From: Demequina sp. NBRC 110056
Lineage (GTDB): Bacteria; Actinomycetota; Actinomycetes; Actinomycetales; Demequinaceae
Length of the DNA: 64,000 bases
Direction of reading: 5' to 3'
Assembly (NCBI RefSeq): GCF_002090155.1
Contig: NZ_BBRM01000004.1
Span: forward strand, 124,001 to 188,000
Shown here: positions 8,771 to 16,686 of the stretch, in pieces
How the letters are laid out: every line of letters begins with the position of its first letter
Numbering within the stretch: the first letter of the stretch is position 1
Made by a program: the position numbers and the translations under genes
The notes under the pieces: generated by a model
What the model saw: only the letters and a program-made list of their open reading frames with translations
Told to the model about the DNA's origin: nothing
Databases searched by the model: none

Positions 8771-10173
8771 GCGCTCACCTTGGCACGAGCCCTGCTCCAC
8801 CGGCAGCACGAGGCGTCCTCGGCAGCGTCGCCGGGCCCCAGCGCGAGCTCGAGCGGGATGAGCACCATCACCTCGTACCCGCCGTCGCCGCGATCGCCGA
8901 TGACGCTCGTGCCGCCCAGCAGCGCTGCACGATCGCGGATGCCCGCGATGCCGTGGCGAATCCCCGGACGCGCATGCCGCACGGCCGCGATCGGCTCCGC
9001 GCCCGCGCCGGCCGCTCCGTTGGTGACCCCGATCGCGAGCGCGTCGCCGAGCGTCGCGGTGTGCACATGGATGACCGCGCCAGGCGCATGCTTCGCGGCG
9101 TTCGTCACCCCCTCCCGGATGATCGCGTAGCCGGCACGCGACAGCGCCACCGGCACCGTCCGCGCGTCGAGCCGCCGCTCGATCTCCAGCCCCGCGGCGC
9201 TCGCCTGCGCGAGCAGCGACGGCACGTCGTCCAGCGTGGGAAGCGGAGCACGCGGCTCGGCGTCGTCGCCGCGGATCGCGGCGATGATGCGGTCGAGCTC
9301 GCCCATCGCGACCCGACCGCGCTCCTCGATGTTGCGCAGCGCCTGCCGCGCGAACTCCGGGTCCGAGTCGAAGACGTGCGCGCCGGCGCCGGCTTGGACG
9401 ATGTTCATGGTGATCATGTGGCCGATGCTGTCGTGCAGCTCCTGGTCGATGCGCACCTGCGTCTCGGCAAGCTCGGCACGCTCCGTCGCGTGCGCGACGC
9501 GGTCCTCGTCGCAGGGCCCCAGCGCCCACCGCGCGAATGCGGTCGTCAGCGCCGTGAAGTGGTGGCTGACCCACGCGAACATCGGGACCGCGAAGGCCAC
9601 CACGGGCGTGCCGACCAGCGTCCAGAAGGCCACGATGTCCACGACCTGCTGCGCCGTCTCCTCGCCGGGCCCCGGACCGGGGAGGATCCCCACGACGTAC
9701 CCGGCCGCGATGATCCACGCCGCGATGAGCGTCACCGGCACCACGATCGCGCAGAGAGCGAGCGCGAAGCCCACGGGTCCCAGCACGATGCGCGACATCA
9801 CCCACGCCAGCACCCGCCAGCTCTGGCCGTCGTGGAGGAGCGCATGCCCCCAGGTCCCCCAGTCGGACAGCGTCGGCGAGGACCCCTTCTCGTGGATGCG
9901 GTAGCCCCGCGGGGGCGGAGCCTCGATGTCGGCGTCCACGATGGCGTTGGCCATCCCCCGCTCGAGCTCGCCGATCGGCCGGAGGGTCCACTGCATGACG
10001 GCGAGGATCACCACGCCGACCCACACGATGATGAGGCCGATGCCCACCGCGTACATGGTCACGGCGTACGTGAACCACACGATCGCGAACGGCAACCCCA
10101 GCAGCAGGTAGGCGATCTCGCGCCAGGTGCGCGGAGACCACGTGACGGCGAAGTAGCGACCGATGGCTCTCAT
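8767..10173 (-). CDS. sensor histidine kinase (HisKA_3 type)
   Basis: Membrane sensor kinase paired with the overlapping response regulator. The 468-residue protein has two N-terminal helices (22-62) and two more around 125-165 and 180-202, as in the actinobacterial 'Sensor' domain. The dimerisation/phosphoacceptor motif is ELHDSIGH with H247. The HATPase domain follows, with N-box EGVTNAAKHAPG. The protein ends with a Cys-containing tail (ASCCRWSRARAKVSA). The ATG at 10173 (MRAIGRYFAV) was chosen; longer frames upstream run through the promoter region into the divergent gene. The signal is unknown; kinases of this kind next to MMPL pumps often respond to membrane or antibiotic stress. Confidence 0.92.
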   Translation of the reverse strand: MRAIGRYFAVTWSPRTWREIAYLLLGLPFAIVWFTYAVTMYAVGIGLIIVWVGVVILAVMQWTLRPIGELERGMANAIVDADIEAPPPRGYRIHEKGSSPTLSDWGTWGHALLHDGQSWRVLAWVMSRIVLGPVGFALALCAIVVPVTLIAAWIIAAGYVVGILPGPGPGEETAQQVVDIVAFWTLVGTPVVAFAVPMFAWVSHHFTALTTAFARWALGPCDEDRVAHATERAELAETQVRIDQELHDSIGHMITMNIVQAGAGAHVFDSDPEFARQALRNIEERGRVAMGELDRIIAAIRGDDAEPRAPLPTLDDVPSLLAQASAAGLEIERRLDARTVPVALSRAGYAIIREGVTNAAKHAPGAVIHVHTATLGDALAIGVTNGAAGAGAEPIAAVRHARPGIRHGIAGIRDRAALLGGTSVIGDRGDGGYEVMVLIPLELALGPGDAAEDASCCRWSRARAKVSA

Positions 10174-10370
10174 GCCCTCATCGTGCCTGGCAGCGCGCCC
10201 AGGCGCCCACACTCGCACGGCCAAAGGTGCCTCCCTCGCGCGGGTGAGCGCGCATCGGCGCTGCTCCCCCGGCGGTTCCCTCCTCGTCACCCCCAGCCAC
10301 GATGCAGTTCCCTCCCGCCCGCGCTGACTTCGCTCTGCAGCGGGCAGACCGAGCCCACCCGCCGTTCCTA

Positions 10371-10390
10371 GCGTCGAATCGATGCGACGC
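10371..10390. promoter_or_regulatory. inverted repeat at the MMPL promoter (candidate response-regulator site)
   Basis: GCGTCG-AATCGATG-CGACGC, a 20-base palindrome with one mismatched pair. It directly follows CCTAGCGT, whose TAGCGT is a plausible -10 box, so the repeat would overlap the transcription start of the exporter gene at 10456. Its position between the divergent kinase and exporter genes suggests control by the adjacent response regulator. Confidence 0.45.
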
Positions 10391-10455
10391 ATGGGTGCCG
10401 CCGTCGTGGCGGGACGACACCTCCGACGACGTCGCATCGCCTTCGGGGAGGAAGC

Positions 10456-12645
10456 ATGACCAGGGGAATCACCGGGCGCATCGCCCGCGCCACGGCCGCA
10501 CGGCCGTGGGTGACCATCGGGGTCTGGATCGTCGCGCTCGCGGGAGCGATCGTCGCGGCCGGGGGACTGGGCGACGCACTCACGCAAGACGAGCGGGTCC
10601 TCGTCGCCGTCGAGTCCGACAGGGCAGCCGAGATCGAGGAGCGCCTGCGCTCCGACGGGGACGGCACCACGAGCCACGAGGAGACCGTCGTCGTGCGGTC
10701 GCAGTCCGAGACGTTCGGGGAGCCGGCCTTCGACGCCGCGCTGTCGTCGCTCGCAGGCGCCGTCGGCGCCTTGGAGGACGTCGCCTCGGTCACGGTGCCG
10801 ACGGCCGAGCAGCCCGCGCCCGTGTCCGAGGACGGCGCGACAGCGCTCGTGCAGGTCGCCTTCGTGCCGACCGTGAGCGAGGATGCCGCCGCCGCATACC
10901 TCGACGCGCTCGACGGCGCCGAGCTCGAGGGATTCACCTTCGCCTCGGTCGGGGAGCTGTCGGGAGAGCAGATGTTCGACACCCTGGCGGAGGAGGGCCT
11001 CATCCGCGGCGAGGCGATCGGCATCGGCGTCGCGCTCGTCATCCTGCTGGTCGTGTTCGGGGCCCTCGTCGCCGCCGGCATCCCGCTCGTGGTCGCGATC
11101 GTGTCGATCACGATGGCGGTGGGCGCCACCGCGCTGGTCGGTCAGGCCTTCGAGCTGTCCTTCTTCGTCGTCAACATGATCACGATGATGGGGCTGGCCC
11201 TGGGAATCGACTACTCGCTCGTCATGGTCCAGCGCTTCCGCGAGGAGCTGCACCAGGGCCGCACGGTGTCGGACGCGGTCGAGACTGCCGGCAGCACGGC
11301 GAACCGTGCGGTGCTGTTCTCCGGGATCACCGTCGTCATCGCCCTGCTAGGCCTGCTCGTGGTTCCTTCGACGATCATGCGCTCGCTCGGCGCTGGCGCG
11401 ATCATCGTGGCGATCATGGCCGTCATCACCTCGCTCACGCTGCTGCCGGCCGTGCTGCGGCTGCTCGGCCACCGCGTGAACAAGGGTCGCGTGCCGTTCC
11501 GTCGCCCCGACGGCGAGCCGCGCCGCTGGCAGGCCATCGCCCGCACCGTCACCGGGCGCCCGGCGCTGTGGGCGACGGCGGGGCTTGCCGTGCTGGTGCT
11601 CCTCGCCGCTCCCGCAACGCAGATGCGGCTCACGTTCCCCGGGATCGATGCGCTGCCCGAGGACAACCAGTTCCGCGCGGGCATCGAGGCGCTCACCTCA
11701 GAGTTCGGTCAGGGTCAGTCGGAGACCGTGGTGGTCGTCGAGGACGCGGCCGACGCGCGTGCGCAGGTCGACGCTCTCGCGGCCTCCATCGAGGCCGACC
11801 CGGCCTTCGCCGAGACCACCGTGGAGTGGCACGGAGATGTCGCCTTCATCGACACGCGCGACACCTTCGACGCCGCCGACCCGCGCGCGGAAGAGGCCAT
11901 CGACCGGCTTCGCGACAGCACGGTTCCCGAGGCTCTCGACAGCACGGGCGCGGTCGCGCACGTCGGCGGCGAGCAGGCGGGCTCCATCGACTTCACGGAC
12001 GTGATCACCGGCATGACGCCGTGGGTCCTGCTCATCGTGCTCGGCGCGAGCTTCCTGCTGCTGCTCGTCGCGTTCCGTTCCGTCGTGGTCCCCGCGATGG
12101 CGATCGTGCTGAACCTTCTCTCAGCCGGCGCGGCGTTCGGCCTGCTCGTCGTGGTCTTCCAATGGGGCTGGGGCGCAGAGCTGCTGGGCTTCGCCCAGGT
12201 CGACGGCATCGCGCCGTGGATCCCGCTCTTCACCTTCGCCGTGCTGTTCGGACTGTCCATGGACTACCACGTGTTCCTCCTCAGCCGGATCCGCGAGCGG
12301 CACGACCAGGGCGCCCCCACGCGCGAGGCGATCTCCTACGGTCTGACCAGGACGGGGCTGCTCATCACGGGCGCCGCGCTCATCATGGTCGCGGTGTTCG
12401 GCGGCTTCGCGCTCGGCGACCTGTCCGAGTTCGCCCAGATGGGCTTCGGGCTGGCGGCGGCCGTCATCTTGGACGCCACGGTCGTGAGGTCGATCGTCGT
12501 CCCGTCGGTCATGACGCTCCTCGGGCGCCACAACTGGTACCTGCCGGGGTGGCTCGAGTGGCTCCCCCGCGTCAGCGTCGAGGGACCGTCAGCGGCTCCC
12601 GAGGCCGAGAGGGAGCCGGCGCTGGTGCCGGCCGGGCGCCGGTAA
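10456..12645 (+). CDS. MMPL / RND-type membrane transporter
   Basis: Proton-driven exporter of the MMPL subclass of RND proteins, probably moving lipids or drugs across the membrane. The 729-residue protein has one N-terminal helix (20-40) and a periplasmic porter domain. A five-helix bundle follows with GLALGIDYSLVMVQRFREE, then a second porter domain and a second bundle with FGLSMDYHVFLLSRIRERH. The Asp-Tyr pair in each bundle is the proton-relay signature. Length and two-fold symmetry are normal. The ribosome site GGAGGAAGC precedes the ATG. It is divergent from a two-component system and probably regulated by it. The cargo is unknown. Confidence 0.94.
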   Translation: MTRGITGRIARATAARPWVTIGVWIVALAGAIVAAGGLGDALTQDERVLVAVESDRAAEIEERLRSDGDGTTSHEETVVVRSQSETFGEPAFDAALSSLAGAVGALEDVASVTVPTAEQPAPVSEDGATALVQVAFVPTVSEDAAAAYLDALDGAELEGFTFASVGELSGEQMFDTLAEEGLIRGEAIGIGVALVILLVVFGALVAAGIPLVVAIVSITMAVGATALVGQAFELSFFVVNMITMMGLALGIDYSLVMVQRFREELHQGRTVSDAVETAGSTANRAVLFSGITVVIALLGLLVVPSTIMRSLGAGAIIVAIMAVITSLTLLPAVLRLLGHRVNKGRVPFRRPDGEPRRWQAIARTVTGRPALWATAGLAVLVLLAAPATQMRLTFPGIDALPEDNQFRAGIEALTSEFGQGQSETVVVVEDAADARAQVDALAASIEADPAFAETTVEWHGDVAFIDTRDTFDAADPRAEEAIDRLRDSTVPEALDSTGAVAHVGGEQAGSIDFTDVITGMTPWVLLIVLGASFLLLLVAFRSVVVPAMAIVLNLLSAGAAFGLLVVVFQWGWGAELLGFAQVDGIAPWIPLFTFAVLFGLSMDYHVFLLSRIRERHDQGAPTREAISYGLTRTGLLITGAALIMVAVFGGFALGDLSEFAQMGFGLAAAVILDATVVRSIVVPSVMTLLGRHNWYLPGWLEWLPRVSVEGPSAAPEAEREPALVPAGRR

Positions 12646-12682
12646 CGCACCTGGTCCACCCGCTCCGTCCGCAGCGCCGATG

Positions 12683-12716
12683 CGGCAGCCGAGTCCGTGC
12701 GCGGGCTCGGCTGCCG
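12683..12716 (+). terminator. hairpin terminator after the MMPL gene
   Basis: Eleven-base perfect stem CGGCAGCCGAG / CTCGGCTGCCG with a 12-base loop, 38 bases after the stop codon. Confidence 0.7.
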
Positions 12717-12720
12717 TGGC

Positions 12721-12845
12721 GTCGGCTGGGGTCGGGGATGTGGGTGTGGGCTGGGATCCGGGCGTGGGCGGGTCGGGGACGTGGTCGTCGGCGGGATCGG
12801 GGCGTGAGCTGGGGTCGGGGCGTGAACGAGGGTCCGGGCGGCGAA
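12721..12845 (+). other. G-run-rich intergenic tract
   Basis: Non-coding stretch in the 294-base gap between the MMPL gene and the DUF2510 gene. It is built from closely spaced runs of three to five G on the plus strand (GGGG, GGGG, GGG, GGG, GGG and so on) with GTCGGGG-like units repeating. Several sets of four runs lie within 30 bases and so meet the usual G-quadruplex pattern. No gene was seen. Confidence 0.55.
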
Positions 12846-12939
12846 CACCGTCGCGCTGCCGACATGTCGCCGTGAGCGTGTCGCCGGGGCCGGCCGTGCC
12901 GGCACCGCTAGCGTCGGCCTCACTGACGAGGGGACACCG

Positions 12940-13374
12940 ATGACCGAGTTCGCCGCCGGCTGGTACGCCGACCCATCCAGTCCCGCCCACCTGAGGTACT
13001 GGGACGGCGCGGCATGGACGCAGCACGTGACGCCCCATCCGTCGGTGCCGCCGCCACCGCCCGCGACCTCCGTGGCCAGCGAGGACTACGGGCCCGGCTC
13101 ACCCCTGCACTACCTGGTGCCGGTGGGAAGGTCGGGGCTCGCCATCGCGGCACCGTGGATCGGCCTGGCGGCGCTCGTGATGTGCTGGGCACCAGTGATC
13201 GGGCTGGCGCTCGGCGTCCTCGCGATCGTCATCAGCATCATGGCCCTTCGCAGGGCGCGCGACGGCGGCCACGGCACCGGACGCGCCGTGGTGGGCATCG
13301 TGCTCGGCGGGATCGGCGCGATCATCGGGCTGATCACGACGGGCGGCCTGGTCTCGTTCCTGCTGACCAGCTGA
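12940..13374 (+). CDS. DUF2510/DUF4190-type small membrane protein
   Basis: A 144-residue protein. The N-terminus is a DUF2510 module (GWYADPSSPAHLRYWDGAAW, about 7-26), a short Trp-rich motif thought to sit at the membrane or mediate protein contacts. A Pro-rich linker follows (PPPPPA), then two long hydrophobic segments (about 70-95 and 112-142) separated by an Arg/Gly-rich turn, as in DUF4190 proteins. The ATG follows GAGGGGACACCG. It is monocistronic and convergent with ldh, which ends 25 bases away. The cellular role is unknown. Confidence 0.8.
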   Translation: MTEFAAGWYADPSSPAHLRYWDGAAWTQHVTPHPSVPPPPPATSVASEDYGPGSPLHYLVPVGRSGLAIAAPWIGLAALVMCWAPVIGLALGVLAIVISIMALRRARDGGHGTGRAVVGIVLGGIGAIIGLITTGGLVSFLLTS

Positions 13375-13399
13375 CCGCACCCGACCCGCAGGGCAGGTC

Positions 13400-14353
13400 T
13401 CAGACGGCGTCGAAGCGCTCCGCGGTCTCGCGGATCGAGCGCGCCGAGGCCTCGAGCGCCGCGCGCTCCTCGTCGTCCATGGGCATCTCGAGCACGTGCT
13501 CGATGCCGTTGCGGCCGACGATGGCGGGGAGCGACATGCAGACCTCGCCGACGCCCGGGTAGTCGATGAGGGTCGACACTGGCATGATGCGGCGCTGATC
13601 GCCCAGGACCGCCTCCACGATCCGGGCGCCCGCGGCGCCGACCGCGTAGTTGGTCGCGCCCTTGCCCTCGATGATCGTGTAGGCGGAGCGCATCACGTCG
13701 TGGTGGATCTGCTCGCGCGCAGCCTCGTCCATCACGATCTCGCCGTCGCGGCCTCGGAACTCCTTGAGCGGCTGGCCGCCGATCGACGCGGACGACCACA
13801 GCGCAACCTCGGAGTCGCCGTGCTCGCCCGCGATGTAGGCGTGCACGTTGCCGACGGCGACATCGCACTTGGCCGCGATCTGGTGACGCAGCCGCGACGT
13901 GTCGAGCGCCGTGCCCGAGCCGAACATCTGCGCCGGATCCATGCCCGACTTCTTCAGCGAGGCGAGCGTGACGACGTCGACCGGATTGGTGACGAGGATG
14001 TAGATCGCGTCGGGCGCGGCCTTGATGAGCGGGGGCAGGACCTTGTCCATGAGGCTGATCGTCGCGCCTGCGAGGTCCATGCGGGACTGGCCTGGCTGCT
14101 GCTTGGCGCCGGCCGTGATGACCACGACGTCCGAGCCCTCGACCACGCCGATGTCATCGGAGCCGAGCACCGTCGCCTCGGGCATGAACTGGATGCCCTG
14201 GGCGAGGTCAAGCGCCTCCGCCTCCACCTTCGCCTTGTTGATGTCGTACAGCGCGACGGTGCGCGCGAAGCCACGCATCAGGCCTGCGTAGGCGAGGGTC
14301 GCGCCGACGGCACCCGCGCCGACGATGGACACCTTCGAGGTCTTGGCTTCCAC
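13400..14353 (-). CDS. ldh: L-lactate dehydrogenase
   Basis: Reduces pyruvate to L-lactate with NADH, recycling NAD in fermentation. The 317-residue protein has the NAD-binding glycine motif GAGAVG (12-17) and D38 at the end of beta-2 (YDINK, NAD-specific). The active-site loop is AGAKQQPGQSR (81-91); a Gln at the specificity position favours lactate over malate dehydrogenase. The substrate Arg is R154, and the catalytic His is H178 in GEHGDSE. The GTG at 14353 follows GGAGGAG, and a TAGGCT box lies 31 bases upstream. Fructose-1,6-bisphosphate control is typical of this family but was not assessed. Confidence 0.95.
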   Translation of the reverse strand: MEAKTSKVSIVGAGAVGATLAYAGLMRGFARTVALYDINKAKVEAEALDLAQGIQFMPEATVLGSDDIGVVEGSDVVVITAGAKQQPGQSRMDLAGATISLMDKVLPPLIKAAPDAIYILVTNPVDVVTLASLKKSGMDPAQMFGSGTALDTSRLRHQIAAKCDVAVGNVHAYIAGEHGDSEVALWSSASIGGQPLKEFRGRDGEIVMDEAAREQIHHDVMRSAYTIIEGKGATNYAVGAAGARIVEAVLGDQRRIMPVSTLIDYPGVGEVCMSLPAIVGRNGIEHVLEMPMDDEERAALEASARSIRETAERFDAV

Positions 14354-14383
14354 ATCTCCTCCAGCGATCGAACGGACCCGATC

Positions 14384-14389
14384 AGCCTA
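14384..14389 (-). promoter_or_regulatory. candidate -10 box for ldh
   Basis: TAGGCT on the minus strand, giving a predicted leader of about 24 bases that includes the GGAGGAG ribosome site. Confidence 0.4.
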
Positions 14390-14535
14390 GCGAGCGCGGC
14401 GGGTGCATGGGGATCGGAAGTTCCCCGCGGGTCGCGGCTCACCGTCTAGGCTCGTCCAGTGGAGGAGCGAAGGCACCGCCACTCGCCGCACCAGCTCGAC
14501 GACCGCACGACAAGCGCACGACACAAGGGGACGCC

Positions 14536-15981
14536 ATGCCCAGACCCACGAAGGCCGAGATCGAGGCCCGCCTGCTCGAGCTCGAGGCGGAGAACGCTCA
14601 GCTGCGCGCGGCCGCGGAGGAGGCACGCGCCTCGGCCGCCACCGAGGTCGAGCCGGCTCCGCCCGTCGACGAGGCGCCCGCGCCGCGCGCTCGGCGCTCG
14701 CGTGGCCGAGCCGCCGTGGCCGTCACGCTGATCGTCATCGGCGCGCTGGTGGCCCCGCTCGCTACCGTGGCCGCGTTCACCGCGCGCCAGCTGTCGGACA
14801 CCGACGTCTTCGTCGACACGCTCGCTCCGCTCGCGGACGAGCCCGCCGTGCAGCAGCTGATCATCGACGAGGCCGCCACGGCCATCGACGAGGCGCTCGA
14901 CACCGACGCGCTCGTGGCAGATCTGCTCGACTCGATCATCGACGAGGACGAGCGGCCGCGCCTCGCTGTCGCCTCCGAGCGCCTGGGACCGCTCCTCGCG
15001 GACCAAGCGCGGACGGCGACGCGCAGCGCGCTCACACGGGTCGTCGAGTCGGATGCGTTCCCGGCGATCTGGGAGCAGGCCCTGCAGCTCACCCACGTGC
15101 AGATGGTCGGCGTGCTCGAGGCGGACGAGGAGGGCGCGGTGACGATCGACGATTCCGGCGTCGTCGCGATCCAGCTCCAGCCGATCATCGCGCAGCTCAA
15201 GCCCGCCCTGGTGGACGCCGGCTTCAGTCTCGCGGACTCGATCCCCGAGGTCGACGCGACCATCGTCGTCGCGGAGATCCCGCAGATCGCCCAGGCCCGG
15301 CTCGGGTACGCGCTGCTGCTCACGATCGCTCAGGTCCTCCCCTGGATCGCGATCGGGCTTCTGGTCATCGGCGTCGCGATGCACCCGCGCTCCTCGAGGG
15401 CGGTCGTCCTCGCTGGCACGTTGGTGCTGATCGAGGGCGCTTTGCTCGGCAGCGCGATCGCGCTGGGCGGCTCCGTCGCGGCGGCGTTCATCGCGTCGCA
15501 GGTGCCGACCGCCGCCACCATGGTCGTGTACCAGGCGCTCACCGCCGAGGTCGCGGCGGTCATGCTCGCTTACGTGGTCATCGGCGTCGTCGCGATCATC
15601 GCTGGCCTGCTCGCGGGCTCGAGCCTCGCGGCCGCCCGCGCTCGCGCGGCAGGCTCGCGGCCGATCTCTCGCGTGTCCGGCTGGCTCGACGCCCACGGAT
15701 GGCGCCCCTCGGAGCTCTCGCTACTGCTCCAGCGACAGACCTGGGTGCTGTGGGTGTGGCTGGGAGCGATCTTCGTGGTCCTCGCGGCGACGTTGCGCCC
15801 CCTCACCCCCGGCGGGGTCCTGCTCGGCACGGTCATCCTTGGCGTCGCGGCACTGCTGTACGCGATCCTCCGCGGCACGGAGACCACGTCGCGCGGCGCG
15901 GCTGCCGACGCCGACGGCGAGGACTCGTCGCCCGCTGCCGTCGAGGGCGCCGCGGATCGCGATCCGTCGATCGCCATCTAG
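14536..15981 (+). CDS. uncharacterised polytopic membrane protein with N-terminal coiled coil
   Basis: A 481-residue protein. Residues 5-30 (IEARLLELEAENAQLRAAAEE) form a clear short coiled coil, followed by an Ala/Pro linker and one helix (60-82). An exported acidic domain (about 85-255) comes next, then five more helices (262-282, 288-312, 340-362, 403-420 and 425-445) and an acidic C-terminal tail. The exported domain contains repeated 'DEALDTDALVADLLDSIID'-like Asp/Leu-rich helices. The ATG at 14536 follows AAGGGG and is preferred over an in-frame extension that has no ribosome site. The gene is divergent from ldh. No family function was recognised; similar proteins are common in Micrococcales. 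Confidence 0.75.
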   Translation: MPRPTKAEIEARLLELEAENAQLRAAAEEARASAATEVEPAPPVDEAPAPRARRSRGRAAVAVTLIVIGALVAPLATVAAFTARQLSDTDVFVDTLAPLADEPAVQQLIIDEAATAIDEALDTDALVADLLDSIIDEDERPRLAVASERLGPLLADQARTATRSALTRVVESDAFPAIWEQALQLTHVQMVGVLEADEEGAVTIDDSGVVAIQLQPIIAQLKPALVDAGFSLADSIPEVDATIVVAEIPQIAQARLGYALLLTIAQVLPWIAIGLLVIGVAMHPRSSRAVVLAGTLVLIEGALLGSAIALGGSVAAAFIASQVPTAATMVVYQALTAEVAAVMLAYVVIGVVAIIAGLLAGSSLAAARARAAGSRPISRVSGWLDAHGWRPSELSLLLQRQTWVLWVWLGAIFVVLAATLRPLTPGGVLLGTVILGVAALLYAILRGTETTSRGAAADADGEDSSPAAVEGAADRDPSIAI

Positions 15982-15993
15982 CGCGACGGCGCG

Positions 15994-16632
15994 TCAGGAC
16001 GCCAGGAGCGGAACGCAGGTCGGCGCGAGCGGCTCGACCGCGCGGGTGATGGCCGCGCCGGTGGCGCCCTCCGACTCGACGGTCGTCACCGAGAACGCCG
16101 TCTCGACGCACCACACCATGTCCCCGCCGATGACCTCGGCACCGGAGGAGCCGAGGCCGTACTCGCCTTCCCAGCGCGACGTCGCGCCCTGCGGGCCCTC
16201 TCCCATGACACGCATCCGCACGGCCTCGCCGCCGCACCGCGTCGCGAGCTGGGAACCCGGCGACCCCAGGATGAACTCATCGAGCTCCTCGTCCTGACCC
16301 TGCTCGAAGGGATTCGGGCATCGCGGGTTCCACACCAGGACTCCACCCTCGAGCGCCTCGACGCTGTCGTCACACGCGGCCGTCGACTCGACCGACAGCG
16401 AGGGGTCGGTGAGAACCACGTCGAGGCTCACGACAGTCTGCGTGTCGATCAGCGGCACCCGCCGCGTGACGACCAGGTCTCCGCGCAGCACGACCCGGCC
16501 GCACACGGCGTCGTCCGTGGCCGGCGACTCCACCGCGTGCACGGTCGTCGCCCCAGCGCGCACGGGCACCACCGTCGTCACCGCGACCGCCGCGATGACG
16601 GCGAGAGTGCCGCCCACGACCCACCAGCGCAT
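15994..16632 (-). CDS. predicted exported or membrane-anchored protein
   Basis: A 212-residue protein with an N-terminal hydrophobic segment (4-24) and no lipobox, so probably a signal anchor or cleaved signal peptide. The rest is a beta-rich, Val/Thr-rich domain with six cysteines (near 44, 87, 105, 133, 175 and 206) that could form three disulfides outside the cell. The gene ends 12 bases from the convergent membrane-protein gene and follows a Gly-rich spacer after pcrA. No domain was recognised. Confidence 0.65.
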   Translation of the reverse strand: MRWWVVGGTLAVIAAVAVTTVVPVRAGATTVHAVESPATDDAVCGRVVLRGDLVVTRRVPLIDTQTVVSLDVVLTDPSLSVESTAACDDSVEALEGGVLVWNPRCPNPFEQGQDEELDEFILGSPGSQLATRCGGEAVRMRVMGEGPQGATSRWEGEYGLGSSGAEVIGGDMVWCVETAFSVTTVESEGATGAAITRAVEPLAPTCVPLLAS

Positions 16633-16686
16633 CGTCCCCCCGATCCCTACCCCTGAGGGAACAGTAGGGCGCGACGCCCTCCCGCG

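Noticed and set aside
8123-12645. Antibiotic-resistance island (two-component system plus MMPL pump).
   Set aside because: Composition and spacing match the neighbours, and such pairs are ordinary in Actinobacteria; no mobility genes or resistance enzyme is nearby.
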